A stretch of DNA of 34,843 nucleotides, taken from NCBI GenBank assembly GCA_038058095.1, contig JBBUBW010000050.1:1-34843 (forward strand), given 5' to 3'. Positions 20,905-29,596 of the stretch are shown one piece after another. The DNA is from VMFW01 sp038058095 (GTDB lineage Bacteria; Patescibacteriota; Minisyncoccia; UBA6257; 2-01-FULL-56-20). The translations under genes were made by a program, and so were the position numbers. The notes beneath the pieces are model-generated. The model saw nothing but the letters and a program-made list of their open reading frames with translations. It was not told the DNA's origin and searched no databases. The stretch's first letter is position 1. Each line of letters begins with the position of its first letter.

Positions 20905-21600
20905 CTAGACTGGAACAGATCGAGGCACTAGAGCCTCACGCAGCTCTCCAAAGGTTTTAACATCCTTTGGAAAAAGCACCCGCAAGCCGCACTCCTTGCA
21001 AGCAAGCGAGTCGCGCGATTCAGTAGCTCTGCGTCGACGAATCTCACCGCCGCAATACATGTGACGACCGATACCATAAATGAGAACGGTGTGGTCGCGG
21101 GGGTGATCAACGAAATATCCTAGGCACCCAAAAAGTGGACCTCTTGGGTGCTCGCATAGCTGATCGCCCTCTAGGTTCAGCAAAATCGAACTCATCGGAA
21201 TACTCCGTTCGATCTCTTCGGCAATCTCGTTGACAAGTTGGTCATACCGATCTTGCTCCGAAACGCTTATTGTGAAAGCTGGAGCAACAATCAGCACGGT
21301 TCGAACTGCGCAATCCAGCCAACCCGTTGCGAAGTGGTGATCGTCACCTTCTTGATCAACCACAACAAACGGGCAAGCACTATTGATTAGATAGGTCTCG
21401 CCGGTACGGCCACCTTGATCGAGGTAGTCACCCGTAAGTTTTCCGGGCTTCACCTCCTTGGGATTGAAGCCGGCCGCCATAACTATGTCAAAGAGCACCT
21501 GCACTTCATCGGGCGGCAAGTCGCCAACTTGATTCAATCGACCGTATTTCCGAACTAAATCGACAAACCGTTTCGCTACCGCCAGTACTTTTTCCGACAT
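20905..21600 (-). CDS. Unidentified soluble protein with C-terminal zinc-ribbon-like cysteines
   Basis: 231 residues, no signal peptide or membrane helix. The N-terminal third is helical and charged; the middle is strand-rich (YLINSACPFVVVDQEGDDHHFATGWLDCAVRTVLIVAPAF); the end has MYCGGEI and CKECGLRVLFP, a CxxG/CxxC pair that could bind zinc. AAGGAGG stands 5 nt before the ATG. Base composition is visibly more GC-rich than its neighbours and it has its own terminator, suggesting an acquired, independently expressed gene. No family recognised. Confidence 0.75.
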   Translation of the reverse strand: MSEKVLAVAKRFVDLVRKYGRLNQVGDLPPDEVQVLFDIVMAAGFNPKEVKPGKLTGDYLDQGGRTGETYLINSACPFVVVDQEGDDHHFATGWLDCAVRTVLIVAPAFTISVSEQDRYDQLVNEIAEEIERSIPMSSILLNLEGDQLCEHPRGPLFGCLGYFVDHPRDHTVLIYGIGRHMYCGGEIRRRRATESRDSLACKECGLRVLFPKDVKTFGELREALVPRSVPV

Positions 21601-21695
21601 TTCAGCCTCCTTATATGTTGAACTTGAGAGTGTGTTACTAAAAATAGACTATACTCTACCCCCAAAAACGTCAACATTAAAAAATAACCAAGATC

Positions 21696-22022
21696 CTAAA
21701 CCTTGGTTATTTCTACTTCTGTATATAATTGCCGATGCCCCTTCCTTTTCCGATATCTCGTCTTCGAGTGATACCTGAAAACAATTTTCTTTTCACCTTT
21801 CGCTTGTTTCACGATCTTTGTAGCCACCTTAGCGCCGGATACATACGGCATTCCGACTTCAACTTTATCTCCATCAGAAACCAAAAGCACTTTTTCGAAA
21901 TCAAAACTCGAACCTTCCTCGGCTTTTAAGCCCTTAACGGAAAGCTTCTCCACTTTTAACTTATCCCCGGCAGAAACAATATATTGCTTCCCTCCGGTTT
22001 CTATAACAGCAAATTTATTCAT
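21696..22022 (-). CDS. rplU: 50S ribosomal protein L21
   Basis: L21 binds 23S rRNA. 108 residues: MNKFAVIETGGKQYIVSAGDKLKVEKL at the start and KTRYRKRKGHRQLYTEVEI at the end are diagnostic. rpmA, its usual partner, does not follow; instead a short gap leads to an unrelated gene. Upstream of its start lies a 190-bp foldback sequence. Confidence 0.97.
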   Translation of the reverse strand: MNKFAVIETGGKQYIVSAGDKLKVEKLSVKGLKAEEGSSFDFEKVLLVSDGDKVEVGMPYVSGAKVATKIVKQAKGEKKIVFRYHSKTRYRKRKGHRQLYTEVEITKV

Positions 22023-22082
22023 TTTTTTACTTTCCTAAAGTAAGGTTTTTATTTACGTCTCTTTATGCCCTCGAAGTGAGCT

Positions 22083-22272
22083 TTTTGATTGAAAAACATT
22101 CTCGGAAGCTCAACTATAAATTACCAAGTAAAAGCATATTTTTTGATCGTTGAAATGAAATAGTCGGAGACTAAACAAAGTGCCAGCCGACGGTCACTGT
22201 TTCATTTCCATCAAAAAATTTGCTTGAGCGAGAATAATTTATTTAAGCTGGAAAGTTGCTTTTCAATCAAAA
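22083..22272. repeat. 190-bp foldback (long imperfect inverted repeat) B
   Basis: TTTTGATTGAAAA (22083-22095) and TTTTCAATCAAAA (22260-22272) are perfect 13-bp arms. Further in, ATTCTCG pairs with CGAGAAT, and AAGCATATTTTTTGAT...GAAATGAAATAG (about 22131-22162) pairs with CTGTTTCATTTC.ATCAAAAAATTTGCTT (about 22197-22225), with a loop of about 34 nt containing TCGG/CCGA. It occupies nearly all the space between the small membrane gene and rplU. No reading frame of note. It is unrelated in sequence to the foldback at 12448 but similar in size and design. Confidence 0.75.
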
Positions 22273-22281
22273 TAGCGAACG

Positions 22282-22623
22282 TTAGTTCACGGATATAATA
22301 GCCATAAAGTAAACAAAAATCAAGATGCTAAGGAAAAACGTAAAAGCCGACGTCAATTTCCCTAAAAACTTGTCCCTTTTCTCCAATTCCACTGAAATCA
22401 AAAAATTGATTACCACCACAAGTATTCCGAAGATTCCTACCTTAGCCAAATCCCAAAAATAACCCACTTGATTAATCCCTGAGACATTGCTGAAATGAAT
22501 TATAAGGGGTAATGAAATTTCTCTCAGTGCCCAGAAAGCCCAAAACCATCCCCCAACCACCAAAACCAAACTCACCACGAAACTAAACGTATTAATTTTA
22601 AACTTAAATAAATCCTTAAACAT
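22282..22623 (-). CDS. Small membrane protein, DUF1648-like
   Basis: 113 residues with three predicted membrane helices (about 14-34, 57-80, 90-110). The motif LPLIIHFSNVSGINQVG resembles the DUF1648 pattern (LPxxIHFNxxGxxD). Function unknown. It follows mrdA by 11 bp and is probably cotranscribed with the cell-shape genes. Confidence 0.7.
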   Translation of the reverse strand: MFKDLFKFKINTFSFVVSLVLVVGGWFWAFWALREISLPLIIHFSNVSGINQVGYFWDLAKVGIFGILVVVINFLISVELEKRDKFLGKLTSAFTFFLSILIFVYFMAIISVN

Positions 22624-22634
22624 ATCTAAATCTT

Positions 22635-24551
22635 CTAATTTTTTGAAATCCTATTTACATAATACCAATCCAAAACATCCTTCGCAATTGGCACCGCATT
22701 TAAGCTTCCCTGCTTGGCATTCTCAACCAAAACCAAAATAGCCACTTTTGGTTCCTCGGCCAGACTTTTGTCTGGATTTCCGGCGGGCGCATACCCTACA
22801 AAAAAAGCGTTCTCCTCAGCATTATCTTTTACCTGAGCGCTCCCAGTCTTACCGGCCACCGAAAACGGCAAATCGTGAAGTGAAAAAGCTGTTCCTTTAG
22901 AAAACTCCACCGCCTTTATCATCCCCTTCTGAACCTCTTTGATCGAAGGAAGAGTTGAGGAGAGATCAGAAATTACCGTCGGCTTTTCTGCGCTGGAAGC
23001 CAAATACGGCCGGTACACCTTGCCTCCGTTTGCAATCGCTCCAATGTAACTTATAAGCTGGAGTGGAGTAAGTAAGAGATCTCCTTGACCGATTGAAACA
23101 TGGTAAGTATCCCCCAAAAGCCACGGCTTGCCGGTTTTCTGTTCTTTAGTCGCTGCATTCGGGAGAAATCCTTCCGCCTCGCCAGGCAAATCCACTCCTA
23201 ATTCCTTTCCAAAACCAAACTTAGTCCACCAATCATAAAGCCGGCTGATTCCTAAACCTTTAATCCCGCCCTGGCCCGCCATTGCTTGATTCGGAGAACC
23301 GCCTCCCACGATATAAAAATAAACGTTGCTTGACTGTGCGATAGCTGAAGCTAAATTAACATTCCCTTGATAACGCCAATCCACAAAACGCGTGGGTTGA
23401 TCCGGATTATAAGGGTTGGGAACGTCTAAATATCCGGGAGAAAAAATTTCCTTGTCCGGCGTGATCACTCCTTCTGCAAGCGCCGCTAAAGCATGCAACG
23501 GTTTTATGGTTGAACCGGGGGAATAAGCACCCCCTACCGCTCTATTGAAAAGCGGCTTAAGAGGAGAGTTAAGTAAATCCTTAACTTCTTTGCTTTTTAG
23601 CGGAGAATTAAAAATATTATTGTCAAAACTCGGCAGATTCACTAAAGCCAAAATCTTTCCATCTCTCGGATCAATCGCAAGCCCCACCGCTACCGATCGG
23701 CCAAGTTCACTTAAGCCCCGCCTTAATCGATCATAAAAATATTTCTGAAATCCTGCGTCAATAGTTAATTTTAGTTCCTGTCCAATCTCGGGTCCTTGTC
23801 CTTCTTTCTCCTCTAAAATATTCCCTAAAGCATTTCTCACTTTTACCGAAACTCCCGGCTTCCCTCTAAGTTTGTCATCATAAAAAGCCTCAATTCCTGT
23901 TTTGCCGATAAAATCCCCGCTTCCTAATTCGGGATAACGTTTAAGATCGTTTATACTCGCAAGGCCGGTATATCCCACCACCGAAGCAAAAACAGAACCA
24001 TTTATATATTGCCGCTTAAAACCTCGGCCCACTAAAAGTGTTGGTAATTTCAAATTCTCTAGTTTAATAAGCTGGCCCTGCTCAAGATCGTCATTTAAAA
24101 TAATCTCGTCCCGTAAAGAGTCTTGATTATTCTCCCGAAGTAAGCTCCAAAAATCATCCTCACTAATTCCCAAAACTTCTTTTATCGCCTTAAGTGTCTC
24201 TTCTCGAAGATCTTCTCTTTTATAAAAATCCCTCACACTCAACACCGCAAAAAACGACGGCCGATTCTCGGCTAAAACCTCACCGCGACTATCGGTAATT
24301 ATTCCTCTTGGCGCGGAAATTTTTTGAACATCACTCAAATTGGCTTCCGCTCTAGCCACATAAAAACTATGATCTGACGCGATAAAAACTACTCGCCCCA
24401 CAACAAAAACACCCACTACTAGAACAACTAGTCCCAAAAAAAATAAAACCTTTGCGTCAAGTGGCCTTTCGGCCACACCCAAAGCCTGAGTCCAATCATC
24501 ACCCAACGACTCCTCAAAAGCTACGTTAGTTTTCTTTCTAAAATTCCACAT
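22635..24551 (-). CDS. mrdA: Penicillin-binding protein 2 (elongasome transpeptidase)
   Basis: D,D-transpeptidase that crosslinks peptidoglycan during elongation with the MreBCD scaffold. One N-terminal membrane helix (about 35-57), a PBP dimerisation region (about 75-240: SAPRGIITDSRGEVLAENRPSF), and a transpeptidase domain with SPGSTIK (about 344-350), SSN (about 407-409) and KTGSAQ (about 565). 638 residues is typical. Last of an mreB-mreC-mreD-mrdA series. Confidence 0.95.
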   Translation of the reverse strand: MWNFRKKTNVAFEESLGDDWTQALGVAERPLDAKVLFFLGLVVLVVGVFVVGRVVFIASDHSFYVARAEANLSDVQKISAPRGIITDSRGEVLAENRPSFFAVLSVRDFYKREDLREETLKAIKEVLGISEDDFWSLLRENNQDSLRDEIILNDDLEQGQLIKLENLKLPTLLVGRGFKRQYINGSVFASVVGYTGLASINDLKRYPELGSGDFIGKTGIEAFYDDKLRGKPGVSVKVRNALGNILEEKEGQGPEIGQELKLTIDAGFQKYFYDRLRRGLSELGRSVAVGLAIDPRDGKILALVNLPSFDNNIFNSPLKSKEVKDLLNSPLKPLFNRAVGGAYSPGSTIKPLHALAALAEGVITPDKEIFSPGYLDVPNPYNPDQPTRFVDWRYQGNVNLASAIAQSSNVYFYIVGGGSPNQAMAGQGGIKGLGISRLYDWWTKFGFGKELGVDLPGEAEGFLPNAATKEQKTGKPWLLGDTYHVSIGQGDLLLTPLQLISYIGAIANGGKVYRPYLASSAEKPTVISDLSSTLPSIKEVQKGMIKAVEFSKGTAFSLHDLPFSVAGKTGSAQVKDNAEENAFFVGYAPAGNPDKSLAEEPKVAILVLVENAKQGSLNAVPIAKDVLDWYYVNRISKN

Positions 24552-24554
24552 GAG

Positions 24555-25016
24555 TTATTGATTTTGTCTTGAATAATTACTAAATACCAGAAAAATCGCT
24601 CCTCCAAAAATAATATCGGCAAAAATAAAACTCAAAAACAATCCCAAATTATTCAACATCCTGGGAGCATCCAACACCGCGTAAAAAATCATCACTCCTA
24701 AAAAATTTATAAAAAAACTTTGAAGCAGCGGCCGGCCGGGTAAAAACCGATGCCCAAGATTCACTCCTAGAGGTAAAATCAAAAGCATTATCATTTCCAA
24801 ACTCACCCAAGGCTGCCAATTCATCAAAAAAACGGCCAGCATTCCAAATGTTAAAATTTCCCAAAACCCCACAAATGAAGCCAGCACAAGCAAAAACACT
24901 AAAACTAAATCCGTTTTAAAAAACCCATAAACCCCCAGGAAAATTGAAAGTAAAAAAATAACCAAGAACACAAGAAAACAGAACCCGAACCCCAAAAAAT
25001 TTTCTTGACGCCTCAT
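24555..25016 (-). CDS. mreD: Rod shape-determining membrane protein MreD
   Basis: 153 residues, almost wholly hydrophobic with five or so membrane helices, matching MreD in size and position between mreC and mrdA. Sequence conservation is weak, as usual for this family, so the name rests largely on context. Its ATG overlaps the mreC stop (ATGA). Confidence 0.8.
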   Translation of the reverse strand: MRRQENFLGFGFCFLVFLVIFLLSIFLGVYGFFKTDLVLVFLLVLASFVGFWEILTFGMLAVFLMNWQPWVSLEMIMLLILPLGVNLGHRFLPGRPLLQSFFINFLGVMIFYAVLDAPRMLNNLGLFLSFIFADIIFGGAIFLVFSNYSRQNQ

Positions 25017-25714
25017 GGTTTCTTTAAAATCAAAAGAGCTTGAACTTGCCCCAGATCATAACTCAAATCAAGATCGGCTTCTTTCAATAAATTGTCCGGA
25101 GCCAATCTTACTTCTTTTAAATAACCAAGCGGGATACCATATAGAAAGCGGCTGTCAGTACTATAAACTAAATCGCCGTCCTTCACATCCGCTTCTTTTT
25201 TTATGAGCGCTAGTTCTGGCTTGACTCCTCCTCGAAGCAAAGCTTCAACGCCCTTATCTCCTATCTTTACCTCGGATCTCCATTCGGGATCGAAAATCGT
25301 AGCCGCTAAACTCGTATTTTCCATCACAGTTTTAATCCGTCCAGCCAAAACTCCACCCGAAGTCAATGAATCCGCATTTTGGCTGACAGACAAAACCACC
25401 GCCTCATTACCTGTAATATTTTGATTCTTCCCCGCTCCCAAAAGAATCTCGTCTTTTAAATTAAAAGGATACCGGCTATAAACCATCGCTGGGACATAAT
25501 CTGCCATCCATTTTGGTAAACTGTCCCGCACATTCTTCAATAATAGAAGTTCCGATTTGAGAGACTGGTTTTCTAAGACCAGTTCATCTACACCTTGATT
25601 TCTGTATCTTCCTTCAAAAAAACCGCGGATTTTCCATCCTAAACCGGGATTAAATAAAATCAAAATGACTAAAACCAATATTAAAATACCTATACCAAGA
25701 TATCTCTTTTTCAT
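25013..25714 (-). CDS. mreC: Rod shape-determining protein MreC
   Basis: 233 residues: N-terminal membrane helix (about 5-24), coiled-coil-like LVLENQSLKSELLLLKN (about 43-62), then the beta-barrel extracellular region (AVVLSVSQNADSLTSGGVLAGRIKTV). Links cytoplasmic MreB with the wall synthases. Ends in TGA within the overlap with mreD, evidence of the standard code. Confidence 0.9.
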   Translation of the reverse strand: MKKRYLGIGILILVLVILILFNPGLGWKIRGFFEGRYRNQGVDELVLENQSLKSELLLLKNVRDSLPKWMADYVPAMVYSRYPFNLKDEILLGAGKNQNITGNEAVVLSVSQNADSLTSGGVLAGRIKTVMENTSLAATIFDPEWRSEVKIGDKGVEALLRGGVKPELALIKKEADVKDGDLVYSTDSRFLYGIPLGYLKEVRLAPDNLLKEADLDLSYDLGQVQALLILKKP

Positions 25715-25747
25715 ATTTCATTTTAACTAACTTTCAAAAATCAACGC

Positions 25748-26791
25748 CTAAAGATTCACAATCATCGGCCTTAATGGATTATCAAAAAGAGGTTTATGAC
25801 TTTCAAAGTGATCCACCAGCTGGCCCAAACCCCTAGCCACACACATTAGCGGCTCTTCCACTACCTCAGACGCCACCGAAGTTTCCCGCTGAACTAAATC
25901 CTCAATTCCTCGAAGCATCGCTCCCCCGCCGCAAATATAGATTCCTTGCTTTAACATATCTCCGGCAAGTTCCGGTGGGGTTAATTCAATCACCTCTTTT
26001 ATCGTCTCAATAATAGTTTTAACCGACTTCCCAATCGCCGCCCGAATTTGGGTATCTTTAACAACAACTTCGCGAGGCAAACCACTCGCCAAATCCCTGC
26101 CCCGCAAGCTAACTTCAAGTTTTTCTCCTCGCGGCACAGCTGAACCAGCCACAATCTTGGCAAACTCTGCGGTTGGCTCGCCAATAGCCATCTTAAATTC
26201 GTCTCTTACAAAATTAATAATGTCTTCGTTAAATTTATCTCCGGCCACCCTAAGGGTCCTCGACACCACCGTTCCTCCCATAGAAATTACGGCGATATCG
26301 GTTGTCCCGCCTCCAATATCCACAATTAAGCTGGCCGTTGGCAAATGAATCGGTAAATTAGCTCCTAAAGCCGCTGCGACCGGAGACTCAATTAAATAAA
26401 CCTTAGAACAACCGGCGTTTAACACCACATCCTCCACAGACTTCCGCTCCACTTCTGTTAAATTATCGGGAATCGCCACAATTCCCCGCCGATAACTAAA
26501 AACCGAATTATGGCTCAGTCTTCTTAAAAACTGGCGGATAACTTCCTGAGCCATCTCGAAATCTGAAATCACTCCGTCTTTAAGCGGTCGAATCACGCTA
26601 ATATGAACCGGGGTTCGGCCAGCCATTCTTTTCGCTTCGTCTCCCACCGCCAAAATTTGATTTGTTTTATTATTTATAGCCACCACCGTCGGTTCATTCA
26701 CTAAAATTCCCCTTCCTTTAAGATAAACTAAAGAATTCGCGGTTCCAAGATCAATTCCCACGTCTTTAAGAAAAGTGTCAAAAATAGCCAT
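25748..26791 (-). CDS. mreB: Actin-like rod shape-determining protein MreB
   Basis: 347-residue actin-fold ATPase forming membrane-bound filaments. DVGIDLGTANSLVYLKGRGIVL-type phosphate-1 loop (DLGTANS), VDIGGGTTDIAVIS phosphate-2 loop and ICGGGAMLRGIEDLV adenosine motif are all present. Implies a rod or regulated cell shape. Lies 14 bp after proS. Confidence 0.97.
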   Translation of the reverse strand: MAIFDTFLKDVGIDLGTANSLVYLKGRGILVNEPTVVAINNKTNQILAVGDEAKRMAGRTPVHISVIRPLKDGVISDFEMAQEVIRQFLRRLSHNSVFSYRRGIVAIPDNLTEVERKSVEDVVLNAGCSKVYLIESPVAAALGANLPIHLPTASLIVDIGGGTTDIAVISMGGTVVSRTLRVAGDKFNEDIINFVRDEFKMAIGEPTAEFAKIVAGSAVPRGEKLEVSLRGRDLASGLPREVVVKDTQIRAAIGKSVKTIIETIKEVIELTPPELAGDMLKQGIYICGGGAMLRGIEDLVQRETSVASEVVEEPLMCVARGLGQLVDHFESHKPLFDNPLRPMIVNL

Positions 26792-26805
26792 ATCAAAATT
26801 ATTTT

Positions 26806-28035
26806 TTAATTTAAAGTTTTTAATAATCCTAAAAGTTGCTTTGGCAAAACTAATTTAATCACCTTCGCGTCTCTTTTTTTCACCTCAACTTTTCCCGAAG
26901 TCTTGGAACTTACTACCAGCCTCCACGGAATACCGATTAAATCCGCTTCCGCGAATTTCTCCCCAGCCGATATTTCTCGGTCATCATAGAGTACTTCAAC
27001 TCCCGCCTGCTGTAAATCTTCATAAATTTTATCCCCTTTGCCACCCGGCAACTCAATAAGATGCACTCTAAACGGCGCCACCGCCTCCGGCCAAATAATA
27101 CCTTTGTCGTCATGGTGAATTTCGCAAACTGTCGCCATTACTCGGCCAAGACCAATTCCATAAGAACCCATCACCACCTCCTTTTCAACGCCTTTCTCGT
27201 CTCTAAACTTCAACCCAAACGCCTCTGAATACTTTGTTCCGAGTGGAAAAATATTTCCCACTTCAATCGCTTTTTCTTCTTTAATATTTCCACCGCACTT
27301 CTCGCACTTGCCACCATCCATCAACTTCGAAACTTCTTTATTTTCCGCATAGCCGCACTTCTCGCACACAAAAATTGTATCCTCTCCGGCTGGCGCAATT
27401 ACTTGAAACTCATGCGTGTGACTCATGGTGAAATCCCCTCCTGCCGCCAAAGTATATATAACCTCAAGCCCGCACCTCTTAAAAATTCGCCCATACGCTT
27501 CAGCCACTTTTTTATAATACTTCATCAAATCCTCTTCTGAAGCGTGAAAGCTATATAAATCCTTCATCATAAATTCCTTGCCTCGAAGCAATCCTGATTT
27601 TGCTCTAGCTTCATTTCTAAACTTCGTCTGAATCTGGTAGGCCGCAAAAGGTAAATCATTATACGAACTCACGTACCTAGAAGCGATTGCGGTCAAAACT
27701 TCTTCGTGTGTCCAACCCAAAACAAACCCAGCCGCTTTTTCTTCTTTCCCCTTCACTTCAAAACCGACTGATACATCCCAACGCCCGGTTGTCTCTAAGT
27801 ATTTTTTCTCTACTAGTGCCGGCATAAACATCTCCTGCCCGCCGATAGCATCCATTTCTTCTCGGATAATTCCAGAGATTTTTTGCATCACCTTCCACCC
27901 CAAAGGCAAATAGGAATAAATCCCGGCAGAATTTTTATAAACAAATCCTCCCCTCGTTAAAAGCTGGGAATTAGCCGCCACCTCGTCCTTTGGCGCCGTC
28001 CTCTCTGTTTTAGTAAAAAGCTGTGATAGTTTCAT
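26806..28035 (-). CDS. proS: Proline--tRNA ligase without INS editing domain
   Basis: Charges tRNA-Pro. Bacterial-type class II motifs: PLGWKVMQKISGIIREEM, WTHEEVLTAI, FRNEARAKSGLLRGKEFMMKDLYSF, GSYGIGLGRVMATV and the C-terminal anticodon domain VLYDDREISAGEKFAEADLIG. Between HEFQVIAPAGEDTIFV and EVGNIFPLGTKYSEA the roughly 180-residue INS editing domain of E. coli-type ProRS is replaced by about 40 residues with a CEKC...CEKC zinc-ribbon-like motif. Hence 409 residues. Loss of cis-editing of Ala-tRNA-Pro is inferred. Confidence 0.95.
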   Translation of the reverse strand: MKLSQLFTKTERTAPKDEVAANSQLLTRGGFVYKNSAGIYSYLPLGWKVMQKISGIIREEMDAIGGQEMFMPALVEKKYLETTGRWDVSVGFEVKGKEEKAAGFVLGWTHEEVLTAIASRYVSSYNDLPFAAYQIQTKFRNEARAKSGLLRGKEFMMKDLYSFHASEEDLMKYYKKVAEAYGRIFKRCGLEVIYTLAAGGDFTMSHTHEFQVIAPAGEDTIFVCEKCGYAENKEVSKLMDGGKCEKCGGNIKEEKAIEVGNIFPLGTKYSEAFGLKFRDEKGVEKEVVMGSYGIGLGRVMATVCEIHHDDKGIIWPEAVAPFRVHLIELPGGKGDKIYEDLQQAGVEVLYDDREISAGEKFAEADLIGIPWRLVVSSKTSGKVEVKKRDAKVIKLVLPKQLLGLLKTLN

Positions 28036-28151
28036 TTATTTAAGATTACATAAATAGCTCCAATTGCTCCATATTAAAACAAGGATAACACGGAAAAACC
28101 CGCTCGAAAAGTCTCATATATTTATGAATTTATGCAGTGCAGAAAACCATA

Positions 28152-28180
28152 TTGAATGTAAAATTTTAGAGAACTAAAAT
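28152..28180 (+). promoter_or_regulatory. Promoter of the small orphan gene
   Basis: TTGAAT (28152-28157), 17-bp spacer, TAAAAT (28175-28180), about 35 bp before the ATG. Confidence 0.65.
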
Positions 28181-28214
28181 TAATATAGTTCCAACTCAAG
28201 GAGAGAGAGGCGAT

Positions 28215-28433
28215 ATGTCAGTGATAAGAACCAGAATTATAGACTGGAATGGCATCTCAAACATCAAGTCCATCGAGACTAGGAATATAGATTTACTCTT
28301 CAGCCACGAAACTTTTGTTAGTTCAGATGGGAAAATGTACCGCATCGAAGCGCTCGAATGTGACGGAGAAGGAGAACTCTTTGATGTTTCCGTCGTCCCC
28401 GCCAGCGAAGAGATTGCTGACTGGCCACATTAG
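28215..28433 (+). CDS. Small orphan protein
   Basis: 72 residues, acidic and soluble (SVIRTRIIDWNGISNIKSIE...DGEGELFDVSVVPASEEIADWPH). AAGGAGAGAG precedes the ATG, a promoter lies upstream and a perfect 10-bp hairpin follows, so it is a complete monocistronic gene between two leftward units. No family recognised. Confidence 0.65.
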   Translation: MSVIRTRIIDWNGISNIKSIETRNIDLLFSHETFVSSDGKMYRIEALECDGEGELFDVSVVPASEEIADWPH

Positions 28434-28447
28434 CCCAAATCCCGAAT

Positions 28448-28471
28448 GACCCTCCTTGAAAAAGGAGGGTC
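28448..28471 (+). terminator. Hairpin terminator of the small orphan gene
   Basis: GACCCTCCTT (28448-28457) pairs perfectly with AAGGAGGGTC (28462-28471); the downstream stretch (CGGTTTCTTC) is only moderately T-rich, so it could be a weaker terminator or an mRNA-stabilising hairpin. Confidence 0.6.
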
Positions 28472-28503
28472 CGGTTTCTTCACATTACCCGCACGGCACT
28501 CAA

Positions 28504-29580
28504 CTAAAAAAACCTCGCCAAAAAGAAAATCACTAAACCAAGCGAAGCAAAAACTGCCGATATAATCCAAAACCGCATTGTTATTTGAGACTCCGGCCAG
28601 CCTAAAGCTTCAAAATGATGATGGAACGGCGCTGACAAAAAAACTTTCTTTTTGAAAAATTTTTTGCTTGTCATCTGAATAATTACTGAAATAGATTCCG
28701 CAACTAAAATAATCGCAAAAAAAGGTAGAAGCAAAACCGTGTTCGTTAAGAGCGCGATTACTCCCATCGTAATCCCCAAAGACATCGAACCGGTATCTCC
28801 CATAAAAAACTTTGCCGGGTAGATATTGAACCACAAAAAAGCCAGAAGAGCGCCTATAACAACTCCACCGAAAGCCGCTAATTCGTATCTTCCCAAAACA
28901 AACGCCACCGCCGTAAGCGCTACGAAAGCAAAAAGTGACGATCCGCCCAAAAGCCCATCTAGTCCGTCAGTCTCATTAGCCGAAAAAGCGCTGGCGATAA
29001 TAATGAACATGAAAAGCGGAATATACCAAAAACCAATCTCAAAGTTTCCGAAAAAAGGAACATTAATCACGTGCCAATCTAATTTAAAATAAAACCACCA
29101 CGCTCCGATAGCCGCGATTAAAGTATAAGCAATCAACTTGAACCGTACCTTGAGTCCCCCGCCCTTAGATCCCCCAATTCTCATCACTCCCAAATAATCA
29201 TCTAACAATCCCAAGAGCGCTGCAAAAAGAAGCGCGGCGAGAGGTAAATAGGTCTGAGCGCGGTCAATAAAGTTCAGGTACTTCCAAAAACCATCAAAAA
29301 GAAAACTCAAAAAACCAAAAACTAAAGCGAGAATTACTACTGTTGACCAAATGATAACACCGCCTCCAGTTGGTGTTCCCTCCTTTTTTTGATGGAATCG
29401 ATTAAAAATCGGAGCTTGGTCTTTAGTTCTAATTTGCTTTTTGAGTTGGTATTTTTGAATCAACTTAAACCAAAGTGGTGTCGCAAAAATCGCCACCGAA
29501 AAAGCCACCACGGTTAAAATAATAATCCGAATTGCTTGTCCAAAAGTCGAATCAAGGGCAAATCCTTGCGCAATAAGCAT
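28504..29580 (-). CDS. mraY: Phospho-N-acetylmuramoyl-pentapeptide transferase
   Basis: Makes lipid I from UDP-MurNAc-pentapeptide and undecaprenyl phosphate. 358 residues with about ten membrane helices and the catalytic segments LLDDYLGVMR, NETDGLDGL, FMGDTGSMSLG and FHHHFEALGWPESQI. Last gene of the scpA-scpB-carboxypeptidase run, 16 bp after the carboxypeptidase. Confidence 0.96.
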   Translation of the reverse strand: MLIAQGFALDSTFGQAIRIIILTVVAFSVAIFATPLWFKLIQKYQLKKQIRTKDQAPIFNRFHQKKEGTPTGGGVIIWSTVVILALVFGFLSFLFDGFWKYLNFIDRAQTYLPLAALLFAALLGLLDDYLGVMRIGGSKGGGLKVRFKLIAYTLIAAIGAWWFYFKLDWHVINVPFFGNFEIGFWYIPLFMFIIIASAFSANETDGLDGLLGGSSLFAFVALTAVAFVLGRYELAAFGGVVIGALLAFLWFNIYPAKFFMGDTGSMSLGITMGVIALLTNTVLLLPFFAIILVAESISVIIQMTSKKFFKKKVFLSAPFHHHFEALGWPESQITMRFWIISAVFASLGLVIFFLARFF

Positions 29581-29596
29581 TTAAAATTAGGCGGCC

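Noticed and set aside
25013..25016. Possible TGA recoding (Gracilibacteria/Absconditabacteria code)
   Set aside because: TGA ends mreC exactly at the ATGA overlap with mreD and no in-frame TGA is needed inside any gene here.
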